A stretch of 64,000 bases of DNA from Cryobacterium lactosi (lineage in GTDB: Bacteria; Actinomycetota; Actinomycetes; Actinomycetales; Microbacteriaceae), in NCBI RefSeq assembly GCF_004403945.1, contig NZ_SOHM01000031.1:212532-276531 (forward strand), given 5' to 3'. Under the pieces are notes generated by a model. The model saw only the letters and a list, made by a program, of their open reading frames with translations, did no database searches and was not told the DNA's origin. Of this stretch, positions 51,455 through 60,445 are shown in pieces. Both the position numbers and the translations under genes were made by a program. Each line of letters begins with the position of its first letter. Position 1 is the first letter of the stretch.

Positions 51455-54228
51455 GAGGTCCGTCCTGGGTTCTGGGGGGAGGTTCCTGCGAGGGCTGTGG
51501 TCGACGCGTCCGTCGGAGACGGCGCACGGTCGCGCCGGGTGGCGTGCCGGGAGGCCGCGGCGCCGGTGAGGAGGAAGACCGCGGCAAAAAGCGCGATGGA
51601 ACCGCCGGTGAGCCAAGGATTCACGGCGATCGTCGGTTGGGCGAACCCGCCGGTGAACGGTCGAAGGTCCACGATGGCCAGCACCACCAGGGAGAGCGCC
51701 CCGCCCAGGACCGCGCCGCCGACCAGGCCGGCGATGCCCAGCGGTGCGATTTCCCACCTCACGATCGCGGCACCCTGGCGCCTGCTCAGGCCCACCGCGG
51801 AGAGCAAGGCCACGGCACCGCGGCGCGCGGGCCCGTCCAGCAGCAAGGTGAGAACGAGGGCGAGGGAGGTGATGAGCGCGGCCCCGCCGATGGCGGCGCC
51901 GGCCGCCGTGTGCACATCCCGGATTGCCGGGTTGGCCGACAGCGCGGCCACGGTGTCCGCCGCCGTGGTGAATCTGACCGAGGCTGTGGTCGGCGTTGTG
52001 GCCGTCACGGGCAGCGCGGCGCGCAGCCGGTCGACGACCGCCGGGATGCTCGCCGGATCGGTGACCCGCACCAGCGCCCGGGTGGATGTCTCCTGGGAGA
52101 TGAAGTTGATGGCGTCGGCACGGGACCGGTCGAGCAGCACCCAGTTGCCGTCCAGAGCGAGCGGCCCGCCGTCGATGGGATCGGCGACCACCTCGACCGG
52201 CCGGCCGTCGAGTTCGGCGACCCGCGTGCCCTCTAGTGCCTCACTCAACCGGGCCGACACCATGACCGGTGCGCCGTCACCGGCGGTTCCCAGCAGCTGG
52301 TCGTCCAGCGGCAGCCGCCCCGGCACGCCGGCCTGCACCGCCCTCAGCTCAGCGGAGTCCACGAGCACGACGGACGCGGTCGTTGCGGCATGGCCGGCGA
52401 ACTCGACCTTCTGCGACCTGTCGACGGAGACGCCGGCCACGTCCGCGACCCCGTCGATGGTGCGCAGCTCCTGTAGCGCCGCAGGGTCCAGGCGCACGTT
52501 CTCGATCAGGATGTCGGCACCGACCGTCGCGCGTGCCGCCGTGTCGAGGCCCGTCGTCATGGTCGCCGAAAGCAGCCCGGAGAAGACGGCTACCGAGACG
52601 CCGAGGACCACAGCGAGTAGGGGCAGGAGGCCTGCCGTGCCACCGCGGATGGCGCGGGCGATCCCGACGAACGCGCCGATTCCCCGGGCCTGCTGTGCGG
52701 CAGCCAGCCAGCGCCGCACGAGCACCGGGTAGACCCGAAGCATGACGATGCAGCCGAGAAGGGAGAGCAGCAGCGGGATCGAGGTGGCGAGCAGATCGAC
52801 GGACGTGCCGCCGCTCTCTGCGCTGCCGATGCTGCGCTGAACGGTGGCCAGCAGGGCGGCGACGGTGCCCAGCACGACCAGCAGCTCACCGGCCAGCCTG
52901 AGGAGGCCGGGCAGACGGCTCCGGTCCGCGTTTCCCGACCTGTCGACCTGGGTGGTGAAGGCCACAAGCAGGACCGCGGGTGCCACGGCGCTGACCCCGA
53001 CGGCGATGAGGGCGGCGGAACCGAATTCGCCCCCGGGCAGTAGCGCACCGACGGCGCAGCCGGCCGCCGCGGCCAGGAGGCCAAGGAGCAGCGCCGGCAC
53101 GCCGACGACGGTGAGGCGTTGCCGCCTGGAAGCCCCGCGTGCGGCCAGCAGTGCCAGGCTCTGACGCAGACGCTCGGCTGCCAGGCGGGCCACCAGCACC
53201 TCGAGCACGAGGGCGAGACCAACCGGGCTGACCATGATGAGCGTGAGAACACTCTGGGTGGAAATGCTGCGCGCCAGCGATTCCTCGAGCACCTCCGGCA
53301 GACCGCTGGTGAACACCAGTCTGGGCTGCAGGGAGTCGCCCAGTTGATGGTCGACCGTGGTGAGCTGGCGGATCTGCCTGGCGATGGTCGGCACGGCCTC
53401 GGCGGATACCGCATCCGCCCGGGCCGGGAACCAGACCGAACTTGTGATCGGCAGGCCGCCCGCAACCGCCGCCGGGAAGCCGTCCGGGTTCACGAACAAC
53501 AGGGCCTGCACGGTGGGTGGGGTTCCCGGCAGAACCGCGGGCCGGTGGGTCGAGGTTGCCTGGGTCCAGTAGCCGGCGTCGGCGTCTACCGGCGTGAACG
53601 TGCCGACGAGGACCAGCTGCTGGGTCGCGCCGTTCAGGAACAGTGGGCGTTCCTCACCGATCGCCCAGTCGATCTTCAGCGCCGTCGCGTCGGCGGCGAT
53701 CACCTCGAGGGGCGTCTCACTGGGCACTCGCTCGGGCACTCCCGCTGGTGCCCGGCCCGCGGTCATCGTGATGCGCGAGAGGTACCGGGGGTCATAGCGC
53801 AGCCCGAGGCTGGCGGGCAGGATCCCCGCGATCCAGCTCTCCGCGGGCACTGTGGCGACGGTGAAGTCTGCCGCGCCGATCGTTTCGCGTAACGGCGCGG
53901 GCAGGGTGTCGTGGAATTGGCCGAGCTGATCGTCGAGTCGACCCCAGACCGCGGCGCTTTCCGCCGTCATCCCCGCGGGTGTGCCGGCGACGGACGGGCC
54001 GAGGTCGTAGCGGCCCTGACCGGCCGAGATGACGTCCCGGTTCACCGGCGCGGCGTTGCCGACATCGTGGCGCACGATATCGCTGATCACGCCGTCGACG
54101 GCCCGGGGGAGGACCGTGGCCGAGACGGAGAGCCCCACGGTGACGAGGGCAATCATCGTGAGCACGGCCGGGAAAGCCCAGAGCGAGCGGGTGAGCAGCC
54201 GGAGGGAGCCCAAGTGGCGAGACGTCAC
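51451..54228 (-). CDS. Very large FtsX-type ABC permease, second gene of operon
   Basis: A 925-residue membrane protein. An N-terminal helix (about 15-40) is followed by a big extracytoplasmic domain (about 45-320), then a helix block including 'VLTLIMVSPVGLALVLEVLVARLAAERLRQSLALLAARGASRRQ' (split; about 325-370), the FtsX core. A second helix block (about 490-575), a second outer domain, and a last four-helix core (about 775-900) with 'LLSAVGLSRRQGAAIVRWEIAPLGIAG' (split) complete it. The duplicated FtsX core fits one chain serving as both halves, yet the operon has two such chains. The GTG overlaps the first permease stop. Confidence 0.85.
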   Translation of the reverse strand: MTSRHLGSLRLLTRSLWAFPAVLTMIALVTVGLSVSATVLPRAVDGVISDIVRHDVGNAAPVNRDVISAGQGRYDLGPSVAGTPAGMTAESAAVWGRLDDQLGQFHDTLPAPLRETIGAADFTVATVPAESWIAGILPASLGLRYDPRYLSRITMTAGRAPAGVPERVPSETPLEVIAADATALKIDWAIGEERPLFLNGATQQLVLVGTFTPVDADAGYWTQATSTHRPAVLPGTPPTVQALLFVNPDGFPAAVAGGLPITSSVWFPARADAVSAEAVPTIARQIRQLTTVDHQLGDSLQPRLVFTSGLPEVLEESLARSISTQSVLTLIMVSPVGLALVLEVLVARLAAERLRQSLALLAARGASRRQRLTVVGVPALLLGLLAAAAGCAVGALLPGGEFGSAALIAVGVSAVAPAVLLVAFTTQVDRSGNADRSRLPGLLRLAGELLVVLGTVAALLATVQRSIGSAESGGTSVDLLATSIPLLLSLLGCIVMLRVYPVLVRRWLAAAQQARGIGAFVGIARAIRGGTAGLLPLLAVVLGVSVAVFSGLLSATMTTGLDTAARATVGADILIENVRLDPAALQELRTIDGVADVAGVSVDRSQKVEFAGHAATTASVVLVDSAELRAVQAGVPGRLPLDDQLLGTAGDGAPVMVSARLSEALEGTRVAELDGRPVEVVADPIDGGPLALDGNWVLLDRSRADAINFISQETSTRALVRVTDPASIPAVVDRLRAALPVTATTPTTASVRFTTAADTVAALSANPAIRDVHTAAGAAIGGAALITSLALVLTLLLDGPARRGAVALLSAVGLSRRQGAAIVRWEIAPLGIAGLVGGAVLGGALSLVVLAIVDLRPFTGGFAQPTIAVNPWLTGGSIALFAAVFLLTGAAASRHATRRDRAPSPTDASTTALAGTSPQNPGRTS

Positions 54229-57200
54229 GAGCGCACCTCCGGACCGGATCCGTTCAACCGCTCCAGAGCAACGCCGATGACGAGCAACGCGCCGGCCACG
54301 ACGGCGGTGGAGAAGCCGAGCCAGGGCAGCGGGTCCAGGGCGGGGACGACGGAGAGGTAGCCGCCCGAGCCCGGCACCGCCGCGGCGACGAACGGAGCGA
54401 CGGCGATGAGGGTCGCGCCGATGCCCGCGACCGCACCCGCGATCAGAGCGAAGACGAGGACGAACAGCAACTCCCGCGCGCGAGCACGGGTCAGCTGGGC
54501 CGAAGACAGGCCGAGCGCGCGGAGCACCGGGATGCCGGTTCTGCGCAGGCGGGAGTCGTCGGCTATGAAGGCGGAGAACGTGATCAACGCGAGCAGGCCG
54601 GCCGCTGCGGCGGCGATCCAGAACGCGTCCATGGCCGGCTGGAGGATCGGCGCGGCCGTCGTGGTCCGGTGCGAGGACAGGACGGCGGTCGAGGTGGCGA
54701 CCGTCGTCGCGGTTGTCGACACCGTGTCCGGGGTGTCGGTGTCGAGCCAGATGTTCCCGGCGAGCACGGGGGACCGGCCCTGCTGCAGGGTGGCGTTGTT
54801 CAACGCCGCCAGGTCCGTGGCGATGCCGAGGCGCGACCCGCTGCCGGGCAGGCTCTGGACGATCGCGGAGACCTGCGCATCCAGCAACGCCCCGCTGGCG
54901 CCGAACCCGAAGGCGAGAGGGTCGCCGACGGAGACGCCCACCCTGTCGGCCAGGGCCGTCGTCACCACGACCGGCAGCGCAGCCGGGCCCTGGGAACCGA
55001 TGACGGCGCGGGACCGGGGGAGCGCTGCCGCGATATCGAGCGAGACCGCCATGGACGGATCGAGTGGGCTGGCGGCACCGTCGGCGGTGCCGGCGAACCG
55101 GTCAACCAGGAGTGTCGGCACCGCGGCGTCGGGCGGACCGGACCGTTCTGCCTCAACGGCGACCAGGCGCCAGGGCCGGGTGCCGGCCGGCAGCACGCCG
55201 CTGTACACCGATCCGGGCCCCGCCGCTCCCGCCGGCTCGGCGAGCGGGATCCTCGCCAGCGACCCATCCGCATCCGATGCCCAGATCGACACCGCGAAGC
55301 TCGCGGCCGGTGGCGTCTCGCCGAACGAGACCGAGGCTTGGACCCCGGTCGCGGTGGCGGGCAACTCCAACTGCACACTCGAGGGGCTGGTGGTGCGCAG
55401 AGCGGCGGCGAACTCGCCGCCGGCGTCACCGAGCAGGGTCTCGGCCGCGTCGGGGCGGATGCTCACGACGGGGACCGAATCCGAACCCAGGCGCACCCGG
55501 CTGACGACCACGGCGGCGGCGGCGCGCACGCCGTCGATGGCGGCGTACCGGGTGGCGTTCACCGGCTCGGTGGCGGCCGGCGCGGTGGCGTCGCTGTGGA
55601 GATCGATGTCGACGGTGGGGCCGGTGCCGATCAGCTGGGCCTGCACTTGGGCGTTCTGCCACGTGGTGGCGATGCCTGTGGCGAATGCGGCACTGGCGAT
55701 GGTGATGGCCAGGGCCAGGATGGGCACGAGGTACCGGGTGGCCCGTGAGCCGAGTTGGCTGTCGGCCAGGAGCGAGACCACGGACCCTCGACGGACCGCT
55801 CGGGCGGCGCGCAGGGGAGCGAGCACCACAAAGCCCATCGTGCCCAGGGCCGCGATCGCGATCAGCGCCAGGGCCGGGCTGGTCGCGGTCACCAGGTCCG
55901 CGCCACCGTCGCCGCCGGCGCGGACCGGTGACCCCTGAGCGTGCAGCTGCCAGATCGCCAGGACGGCGGCCGCGCCGATGATGCCGAAGCTGACCGCGAA
56001 GGTGGCCAGTGACCGCCGAGGACTCCGGCCCGGACCGGCCGGCTCGCTGAGCACGGTCACGGCGAGCACAACGACGCCGGCCACGGAGACCCCGAGCGCG
56101 AACGGGACGGCGCCCGACGCCGGACCGGACGGGTCGGAACCTGTGACGGCGGCTACCAGCACGCCCGTGGCCACGAGGCCGATGAGACTGCCGGGAATCG
56201 TGACCAGGAGACCCTCGGCGATGACGAGCACCCCGTGTTGGCCCAGAGCAAGCCCCCGGGCGCGGAGCAGTGCGGTCTGCTCGCGCCGGGATCCGACCAG
56301 GACCGTGCTCACCTGCATCAGCGCGACAATGCCGAGCATTCCGATGATGAAGATTGCGGTGATGCCGATGGCCGTGGCGCCGCGCCCGGCAGCATCGATG
56401 CGTTGCAGGGTGCCGGCGAGGTCGCCCTCGGTGGTGGAGGAGGAGACCGTGAGACCGGGCGCGGCATCGACCCGTTCACCCAGGTGGCGCAGGCCGGCGA
56501 GTACTGCCGCCCGGTTCTGGTCGCCGGCCGCGGCCGGTGTCGCCGAGAGGGTCCACACCGCGAAGTGCTGGGTCGGCAGCACGGTGAGGTCCTGCTCCAC
56601 AACGAAGAGTCCGGATGCCCCGCCGGCGCGCCCGGCCGTCACCGCGGAGTCGGCGAACCAGGTGGGCGAGGTGGGGTCGGTGGCCCGCCAGAGTGCGGCG
56701 ACCTCAAACGACACCGGAATGGCGGCGGTGCCCACGGTCAGGACGTCGCCGACTCCGAGGCCGAGGGAAGCCGCCGCATCGGCTTGCACCGCGACGGGCG
56801 GAGCCTCGGCAGAGGAACCCGAGGCCGGCCAGGCGCCGGCTGTGATCGTGACCCGATCGGCGAGGTCGGGCAGGCGGGCGAACAACGCGGTGGATTCCGG
56901 GCCGGCGGTGCCGCCGGCGAGCATCGGAACGGCGAGACTGACCTCCGACCTGTGCACCGTGAACGTGCCCTGCGGAAACAGGTCGCCGAACAGGCCGGTG
57001 GCGGCGGCATCCTGGGCGGTGGCATCCTCGGCAAGGTGCGTGGTGACGCGCACGGCGGCGGACTGCGCCGCCGCATCCGCGAGTGTGACGGCTGCCCCGG
57101 CGGCGACCCGGTGCTGGACGAGGCCGGTCGTGGTGCCGAGAGCGGTGACGGCGACAACCACAATCAGCAGCAGCGCGAGGAGTGCCGGCACCGCGGCGCG

Positions 57201-57233
57201 CACACGCGATGCCGCCAGCCCCAGCGTTGACAT
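54225..57233 (-). CDS. Very large FtsX-type ABC permease, first gene of operon
   Basis: A 1002-residue membrane protein with the same plan as its neighbour: N-terminal helix (15-38), outer domain (40-290), FtsX core starting 'GITAIFIIGMLGIVALMQVSTVLVGSRREQTALLRARGLALGQHG' (split; about 295-340), middle helices, a second outer domain, and a C-terminal core with 'RRTGIPVLRALGLSSAQLTRARARELLFVLVFALIAG' (split; about 895-930). The cargo is unknown; FtsX/MacB systems release lipoproteins, peptides, antibiotics or lipids. A promoter and perfect palindrome lie 65-107 bp upstream. Confidence 0.86.
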   Translation of the reverse strand: MSTLGLAASRVRAAVPALLALLLIVVVAVTALGTTTGLVQHRVAAGAAVTLADAAAQSAAVRVTTHLAEDATAQDAAATGLFGDLFPQGTFTVHRSEVSLAVPMLAGGTAGPESTALFARLPDLADRVTITAGAWPASGSSAEAPPVAVQADAAASLGLGVGDVLTVGTAAIPVSFEVAALWRATDPTSPTWFADSAVTAGRAGGASGLFVVEQDLTVLPTQHFAVWTLSATPAAAGDQNRAAVLAGLRHLGERVDAAPGLTVSSSTTEGDLAGTLQRIDAAGRGATAIGITAIFIIGMLGIVALMQVSTVLVGSRREQTALLRARGLALGQHGVLVIAEGLLVTIPGSLIGLVATGVLVAAVTGSDPSGPASGAVPFALGVSVAGVVVLAVTVLSEPAGPGRSPRRSLATFAVSFGIIGAAAVLAIWQLHAQGSPVRAGGDGGADLVTATSPALALIAIAALGTMGFVVLAPLRAARAVRRGSVVSLLADSQLGSRATRYLVPILALAITIASAAFATGIATTWQNAQVQAQLIGTGPTVDIDLHSDATAPAATEPVNATRYAAIDGVRAAAAVVVSRVRLGSDSVPVVSIRPDAAETLLGDAGGEFAAALRTTSPSSVQLELPATATGVQASVSFGETPPAASFAVSIWASDADGSLARIPLAEPAGAAGPGSVYSGVLPAGTRPWRLVAVEAERSGPPDAAVPTLLVDRFAGTADGAASPLDPSMAVSLDIAAALPRSRAVIGSQGPAALPVVVTTALADRVGVSVGDPLAFGFGASGALLDAQVSAIVQSLPGSGSRLGIATDLAALNNATLQQGRSPVLAGNIWLDTDTPDTVSTTATTVATSTAVLSSHRTTTAAPILQPAMDAFWIAAAAAGLLALITFSAFIADDSRLRRTGIPVLRALGLSSAQLTRARARELLFVLVFALIAGAVAGIGATLIAVAPFVAAAVPGSGGYLSVVPALDPLPWLGFSTAVVAGALLVIGVALERLNGSGPEVRS

Positions 57234-57297
57234 CCGCCCCCCACTACAGCCTCGTCACCCCCAGTCGCAGGAAGCGGTGCAATCCCCCCGATGGGCT

Positions 57298-57313
57298 ATG
57301 TCACTAGTGACAT
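57298..57313. promoter_or_regulatory. Perfect 16-bp palindrome, operator of the FtsX operon
   Basis: ATGTCACTAGTGACAT is fully self-complementary and shows the ATGT-N8-ACAT layout known for PadR-family operators. It overlaps the predicted -10 and transcription start of the operon. No PadR gene is adjacent; the only one in the window is at 44713. Confidence 0.65.
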
Positions 57314-57340
57314 GTTCACTGGTTTGTTCGACGGGGTCAA
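57312..57340 (-). promoter_or_regulatory. Promoter of the FtsX-type ABC operon
   Basis: On the minus strand TTGACC (57335-57340) is followed after 17 bp by GAACAT (57312-57317), whose edge lies in the palindrome at 57298-57313. The -35 is good, the -10 modest. Confidence 0.5.
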
Positions 57341-57358
57341 TTTGCCCGGGGGATCGGC

Positions 57359-57748
57359 TCAGCTCGGGGCGGCGCCGCGGAGCGCGCGGATGATCTGCGC
57401 CAGTGCCAGTCCGGCGGCCGTGACCACGGGCACGGCCACCACCATCAGGGCGATCAGGTTGGGCCGGAACTCCAGGCCGTCCGGACCGCCGACGTAGGCT
57501 CCGATCGGCACCGAGTAGCCGCCGCCCCCGCCGCCCCGCCCCTCACCGACGCCCATGCCGGTGCCCATGCTGGTCGGGCCCAGTCCTCCCTCGGGCATCT
57601 CGCTGGAGCCCTCGCCCGCGCCGAAGCCGAAGCCGACCAGCGCGACGGGGATCAGATCATGCCCGCCCAGCGTGGTCTTCTCGCCATATGCCAACTTCGC
57701 GCCCCAGGAGGGCACCGATTCCGCTAGTTTCTCGATGAGGTTCGCCAT
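57359..57748 (-). CDS. GerW/YtfJ-like protein with C-terminal membrane helix
   Basis: A 129-residue protein. 'AYGEKTTLGGHDLIPVALVGFGFGAGEG' (split; residues 20-47), a run of six glycines near residue 73 and 'YSVPIGAYVGGPDGLEF' resemble the GerW (YtfJ) sporulation-protein family, which occurs widely in non-sporulating Actinobacteria. A helix (about 98-118) anchors the C-terminus. The role in non-sporulators is unknown. No ribosome site is obvious before ATG 57748. It ends 18 bp before the FtsX operon promoter and reads in the same direction. Confidence 0.78.
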   Translation of the reverse strand: MANLIEKLAESVPSWGAKLAYGEKTTLGGHDLIPVALVGFGFGAGEGSSEMPEGGLGPTSMGTGMGVGEGRGGGGGGYSVPIGAYVGGPDGLEFRPNLIALMVVAVPVVTAAGLALAQIIRALRGAAPS

Positions 57749-57812
57749 GGAGCGACCGTACGCGGGTTCGCGGGTTCCGGCTAGCCGCCGAGGTGGAGCC
57801 GTGCGGAGGACT

Positions 57813-58475
57813 TCAGGCGGAAGGGTGGTCTCGGGGGAGGATCGAGCCGCGCGGTTCCAGAACCGAGGCGACGATGGCCTCGATCGCGAACTCGCTCGCC
57901 TTCGCGAGGTCGACGTCGCTGGGATCCAGCAGCCACTGCACCTGCAGGCCGTCCATCACCGCCAGGATCGCGGCGGACGCCAGGGCAACGGTGTCCGGCG
58001 GCACCATGCCGCGTTCGGCACAGATCACTTCGAAGGCATGCCGGGCCTCGGCCCTGAGGGTGCGGTACCGGTCCATGAAGAAGTCGCGTGCCGGGTGGTC
58101 GTCGGTGACCGACTCGGCCGACAGCACGACGAAGGCCTGCACGATGCCGGCGCGCTGCGCGTTGGTGAACGCCGTCGTGACCAGGTGCCTGAAGAAGTCG
58201 ATGCCGTCCGGGATGTGCTGCCCGTCCAGGTTCTGCACGTCGGTTTCGTCCCGGAAACGCAGCACCTCCATGAGCAGCTGATCCTTCGAACCGAAGTGGT
58301 GCAGGATCCCCGGGTGGGTCATATTGACCTGCTCGGCGATGTCGGAGAGCGTGCCGTTGGTGTAGCCCTTGCTGCCGAAGATCTCGGCGGCGGCTTCCAG
58401 GATCTCCCGGCGGCGCGCGAGGGTCTGCGGGCGGGGGTGTGACTGTCGTCGTGCCGTAACCATCCGGGTCATCAC
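57813..58475 (-). CDS. TetR-family transcriptional regulator of the family-5 importer
   Basis: A 220-residue regulator. The TetR helix-turn-helix lies at about 20-65 ('RREILEAAAEIFGSKGYTNGTLSDIAEQV', split, then 'HPGILHHFGSKDQLL'). The ligand domain includes 'QRAGIVQAFVVLSAES' and a C-terminal 'VMDGLQVQWLLDP' that is common in this branch. The start at 58475 is uncertain; M at 58463 is possible. It is divergent from the importer at 58702, with a candidate operator between them. Confidence 0.87.
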   Translation of the reverse strand: MMTRMVTARRQSHPRPQTLARRREILEAAAEIFGSKGYTNGTLSDIAEQVNMTHPGILHHFGSKDQLLMEVLRFRDETDVQNLDGQHIPDGIDFFRHLVTTAFTNAQRAGIVQAFVVLSAESVTDDHPARDFFMDRYRTLRAEARHAFEVICAERGMVPPDTVALASAAILAVMDGLQVQWLLDPSDVDLAKASEFAIEAIVASVLEPRGSILPRDHPSA

Positions 58476-58547
58476 CTATGCCGTCTTTTCGAGTCTGTGT
58501 ACCGAATTCTACGCACTGCGCCGCTCGCCCAAAGCTGCTCTTGTAAT

Positions 58548-58575
58548 ACTTACTGACAAGGCGGTAAGTTTTACC
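58548..58575. promoter_or_regulatory. Candidate TetR operator before the family-5 importer
   Basis: ACTTAC (58548-58553) and GTAAGT (58564-58569) are perfect arms with a 10-bp centre. GGTAA-gtt-TTACC (58563-58575) is a second, overlapping palindrome. Both share the CTTAC/GTAAG half-site seen at the other TetR gene (15795-15820) but with different spacing. Confidence 0.6.
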
Positions 58576-58701
58576 TGCTACCAACTCAAGGGTGAGAAAA
58601 GTTGCCTGCCGGACTCCCGGCGCCCCTGGGTTCTTGCATTCACATAGCGCTATCCGTGTCGCGGCAGGTTTGCCAGGCACCTAATCTCGAAGGAGAGATT
58701 C

Positions 58702-60357
58702 ATGAGGGTGAAAACCACATTGGTCGCCATGGGGCTGGTGGCCGCGTTCGCGGTCACGGGCTGCTCAGGCGCCAACAACAGCAGCACTCCCGAAAGCGGA
58801 GCATCACTGACTATCGCGAAGCCCGACGGCGCGATCGCCACCGAATCCAACAACCCGTGGATCGGCGAGTCGTCCGGCAACAAGCTCGGCTACATCAACG
58901 CGATCCTCGAGCCGCTGGGCATCGTCAACCTGATCAGCCCCAGCGACGACGTGAAGCCCTGGTTGGCCTCCGAGATCACCTGGGCGGATGACTACAAGTC
59001 GGTCACGCTGGTGGCCCGCGACGGCGTGAAATGGAACGACGGGGAAGACTTCACCGCCGCCGACATCGAGTTCACCTTCAACATGTTCAAGGACAACCCC
59101 GAGCTGGACACCGCGGCCCTTGGCATCACCGATGTGACCCTGGACGGCTCCAGCGTGACCATCGGCTTCACCGGCTCGATGTTCTCCAAGCAGGACAAGG
59201 TGCTGCACAAGCTGATCGTTCCCCAGCACATCTGGGAGAGCGTGGACGACCCGGCGACCTACGAGAACCTGGAACCTGTCGGCACCGGACCCTACGTTCT
59301 GAGCCAGTTCGACACCCAGAGCGTCGAGCTCACCGCCCGCGACGACTACTGGGGCGGCGAACTCGCCGTTCCCACCCTGTACTACGTGTCGTACAACGAC
59401 AACACCGCCCTCACGACGGCCCTCGCCAACGGCGATGCCGACTGGGCGCAGGCCTTCATCCCGAACGTCGATTCGGCGTACGTGAACAAGGACCCGGAGC
59501 ACAACGTCTATTGGGCCGCAGCCGGGTTGGCCGTTGACACGATGTTCGTCAACACCCAGACGAAGCCGTTCAACGACGTCGCCTTCCGCCAGGCCATGAA
59601 CCTCGTGATCGACCGCCAGCAGTACGCCGACATCGCCAGGGAGGGCAGTGTTCCGGTCGTCAGTTCCGTCACCGGGCTGCCGACTCCCGTCGGCGATTCC
59701 TTCATCTCCCCGGAGTACGAGGGCGTCAGTTACGAGGTCGACCTGGATGCGGCCACGGGCATCCTGAAGGACGCCGGCTACACCTGGAGCGGCGACGACC
59801 TGGTCGACCCGTCCGGCGCACCGGTCAGCTTCGCCCTGTCTGTTCCCCAGGGCTGGAATGACTATGTGACCGGCATCAGCCTCATCGCCGACGCGGCCAA
59901 GACCCTCGGCGTGGCGGCCACTGTCGACACCCCGGACTCCGACAGCTGGTGGGAAGCCAAGGGAACCGGCGACTTCCAGGCGATCCTGCACTGGACCGAC
60001 ACCGGCGCCACCCCGTACGACCTCTACAGCGACATCATGGACGGTCGCTGGCTCAAGCCGCTCGGCGAGAGCGCGGACTTTAACTTCGGCCGCTTCGACA
60101 GCCCGGAGGCCACTCTGGCGCTGAGCGAATACACGAACGCGGCCGACGACGCCACCCGGGCGGCATCGCTCGCGACGGTGCAGAAGATCTTCGTGGACGA
60201 GGTTCCGTCGATGCCCGTGGGAACCCGGCCCTTCATCGGTGCCTACAACACTCGCAGCTACGTCGGCTGGCCCGGCGAGGACAACCCCTATGTGCCGGCT
60301 GACCCGACTCAGCCCACCTCCGTGCTGATCCTCACCGAGCTCGAAGCGGCCAAGTAG
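58702..60357 (+). CDS. ABC transporter substrate-binding lipoprotein, family 5 (peptide/oligosaccharide type)
   Basis: A 551-residue lipoprotein. AAGGAGAG is before the ATG. The lipobox is VTGC (Cys about residue 21). Family-5 markers: 'EPLGIVNLISPSDDVKPWLASEITWADDYKSVTLVARDGVKWNDGEDFTAADIEFTF' (split; about 70-126), and 'FNDVAFRQAMNLVIDRQQYADI' (split; about 290-312). Family 5 carries peptides, nickel, or in Actinobacteria often cello-, xylo- or manno-oligosaccharides. The TetR neighbour gives no clue to the ligand. First gene of a five-gene operon. Confidence 0.92.
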   Translation: MRVKTTLVAMGLVAAFAVTGCSGANNSSTPESGASLTIAKPDGAIATESNNPWIGESSGNKLGYINAILEPLGIVNLISPSDDVKPWLASEITWADDYKSVTLVARDGVKWNDGEDFTAADIEFTFNMFKDNPELDTAALGITDVTLDGSSVTIGFTGSMFSKQDKVLHKLIVPQHIWESVDDPATYENLEPVGTGPYVLSQFDTQSVELTARDDYWGGELAVPTLYYVSYNDNTALTTALANGDADWAQAFIPNVDSAYVNKDPEHNVYWAAAGLAVDTMFVNTQTKPFNDVAFRQAMNLVIDRQQYADIAREGSVPVVSSVTGLPTPVGDSFISPEYEGVSYEVDLDAATGILKDAGYTWSGDDLVDPSGAPVSFALSVPQGWNDYVTGISLIADAAKTLGVAATVDTPDSDSWWEAKGTGDFQAILHWTDTGATPYDLYSDIMDGRWLKPLGESADFNFGRFDSPEATLALSEYTNAADDATRAASLATVQKIFVDEVPSMPVGTRPFIGAYNTRSYVGWPGEDNPYVPADPTQPTSVLILTELEAAK

Positions 60358-60366
60358 CCAGGCGGC

Positions 60367-60403
60367 CACCGGGCGGGGGAGGGCACTCCTTCCCCGCCCG
60401 GTG
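60367..60403 (+). terminator. Stable hairpin between SBP and ATPase genes
   Basis: CACCGGGCGGGG (60367-60378) pairs perfectly with CCCCGCCCGGTG (60392-60403), nine bases after the SBP stop. Such hairpins inside transporter operons commonly end most transcripts or protect the SBP mRNA, giving more SBP than transporter. Confidence 0.65.
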
Positions 60404-60445
60404 CCGACCGGGCGTTCCCCTCACCATGAAAGAGCCGCAATCACC

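Noticed and set aside
58804-60369. 521-codon minus-strand frame opposite the family-5 binding protein
   Set aside because: It is antisense to a lipoprotein with a clear lipobox and family motifs.
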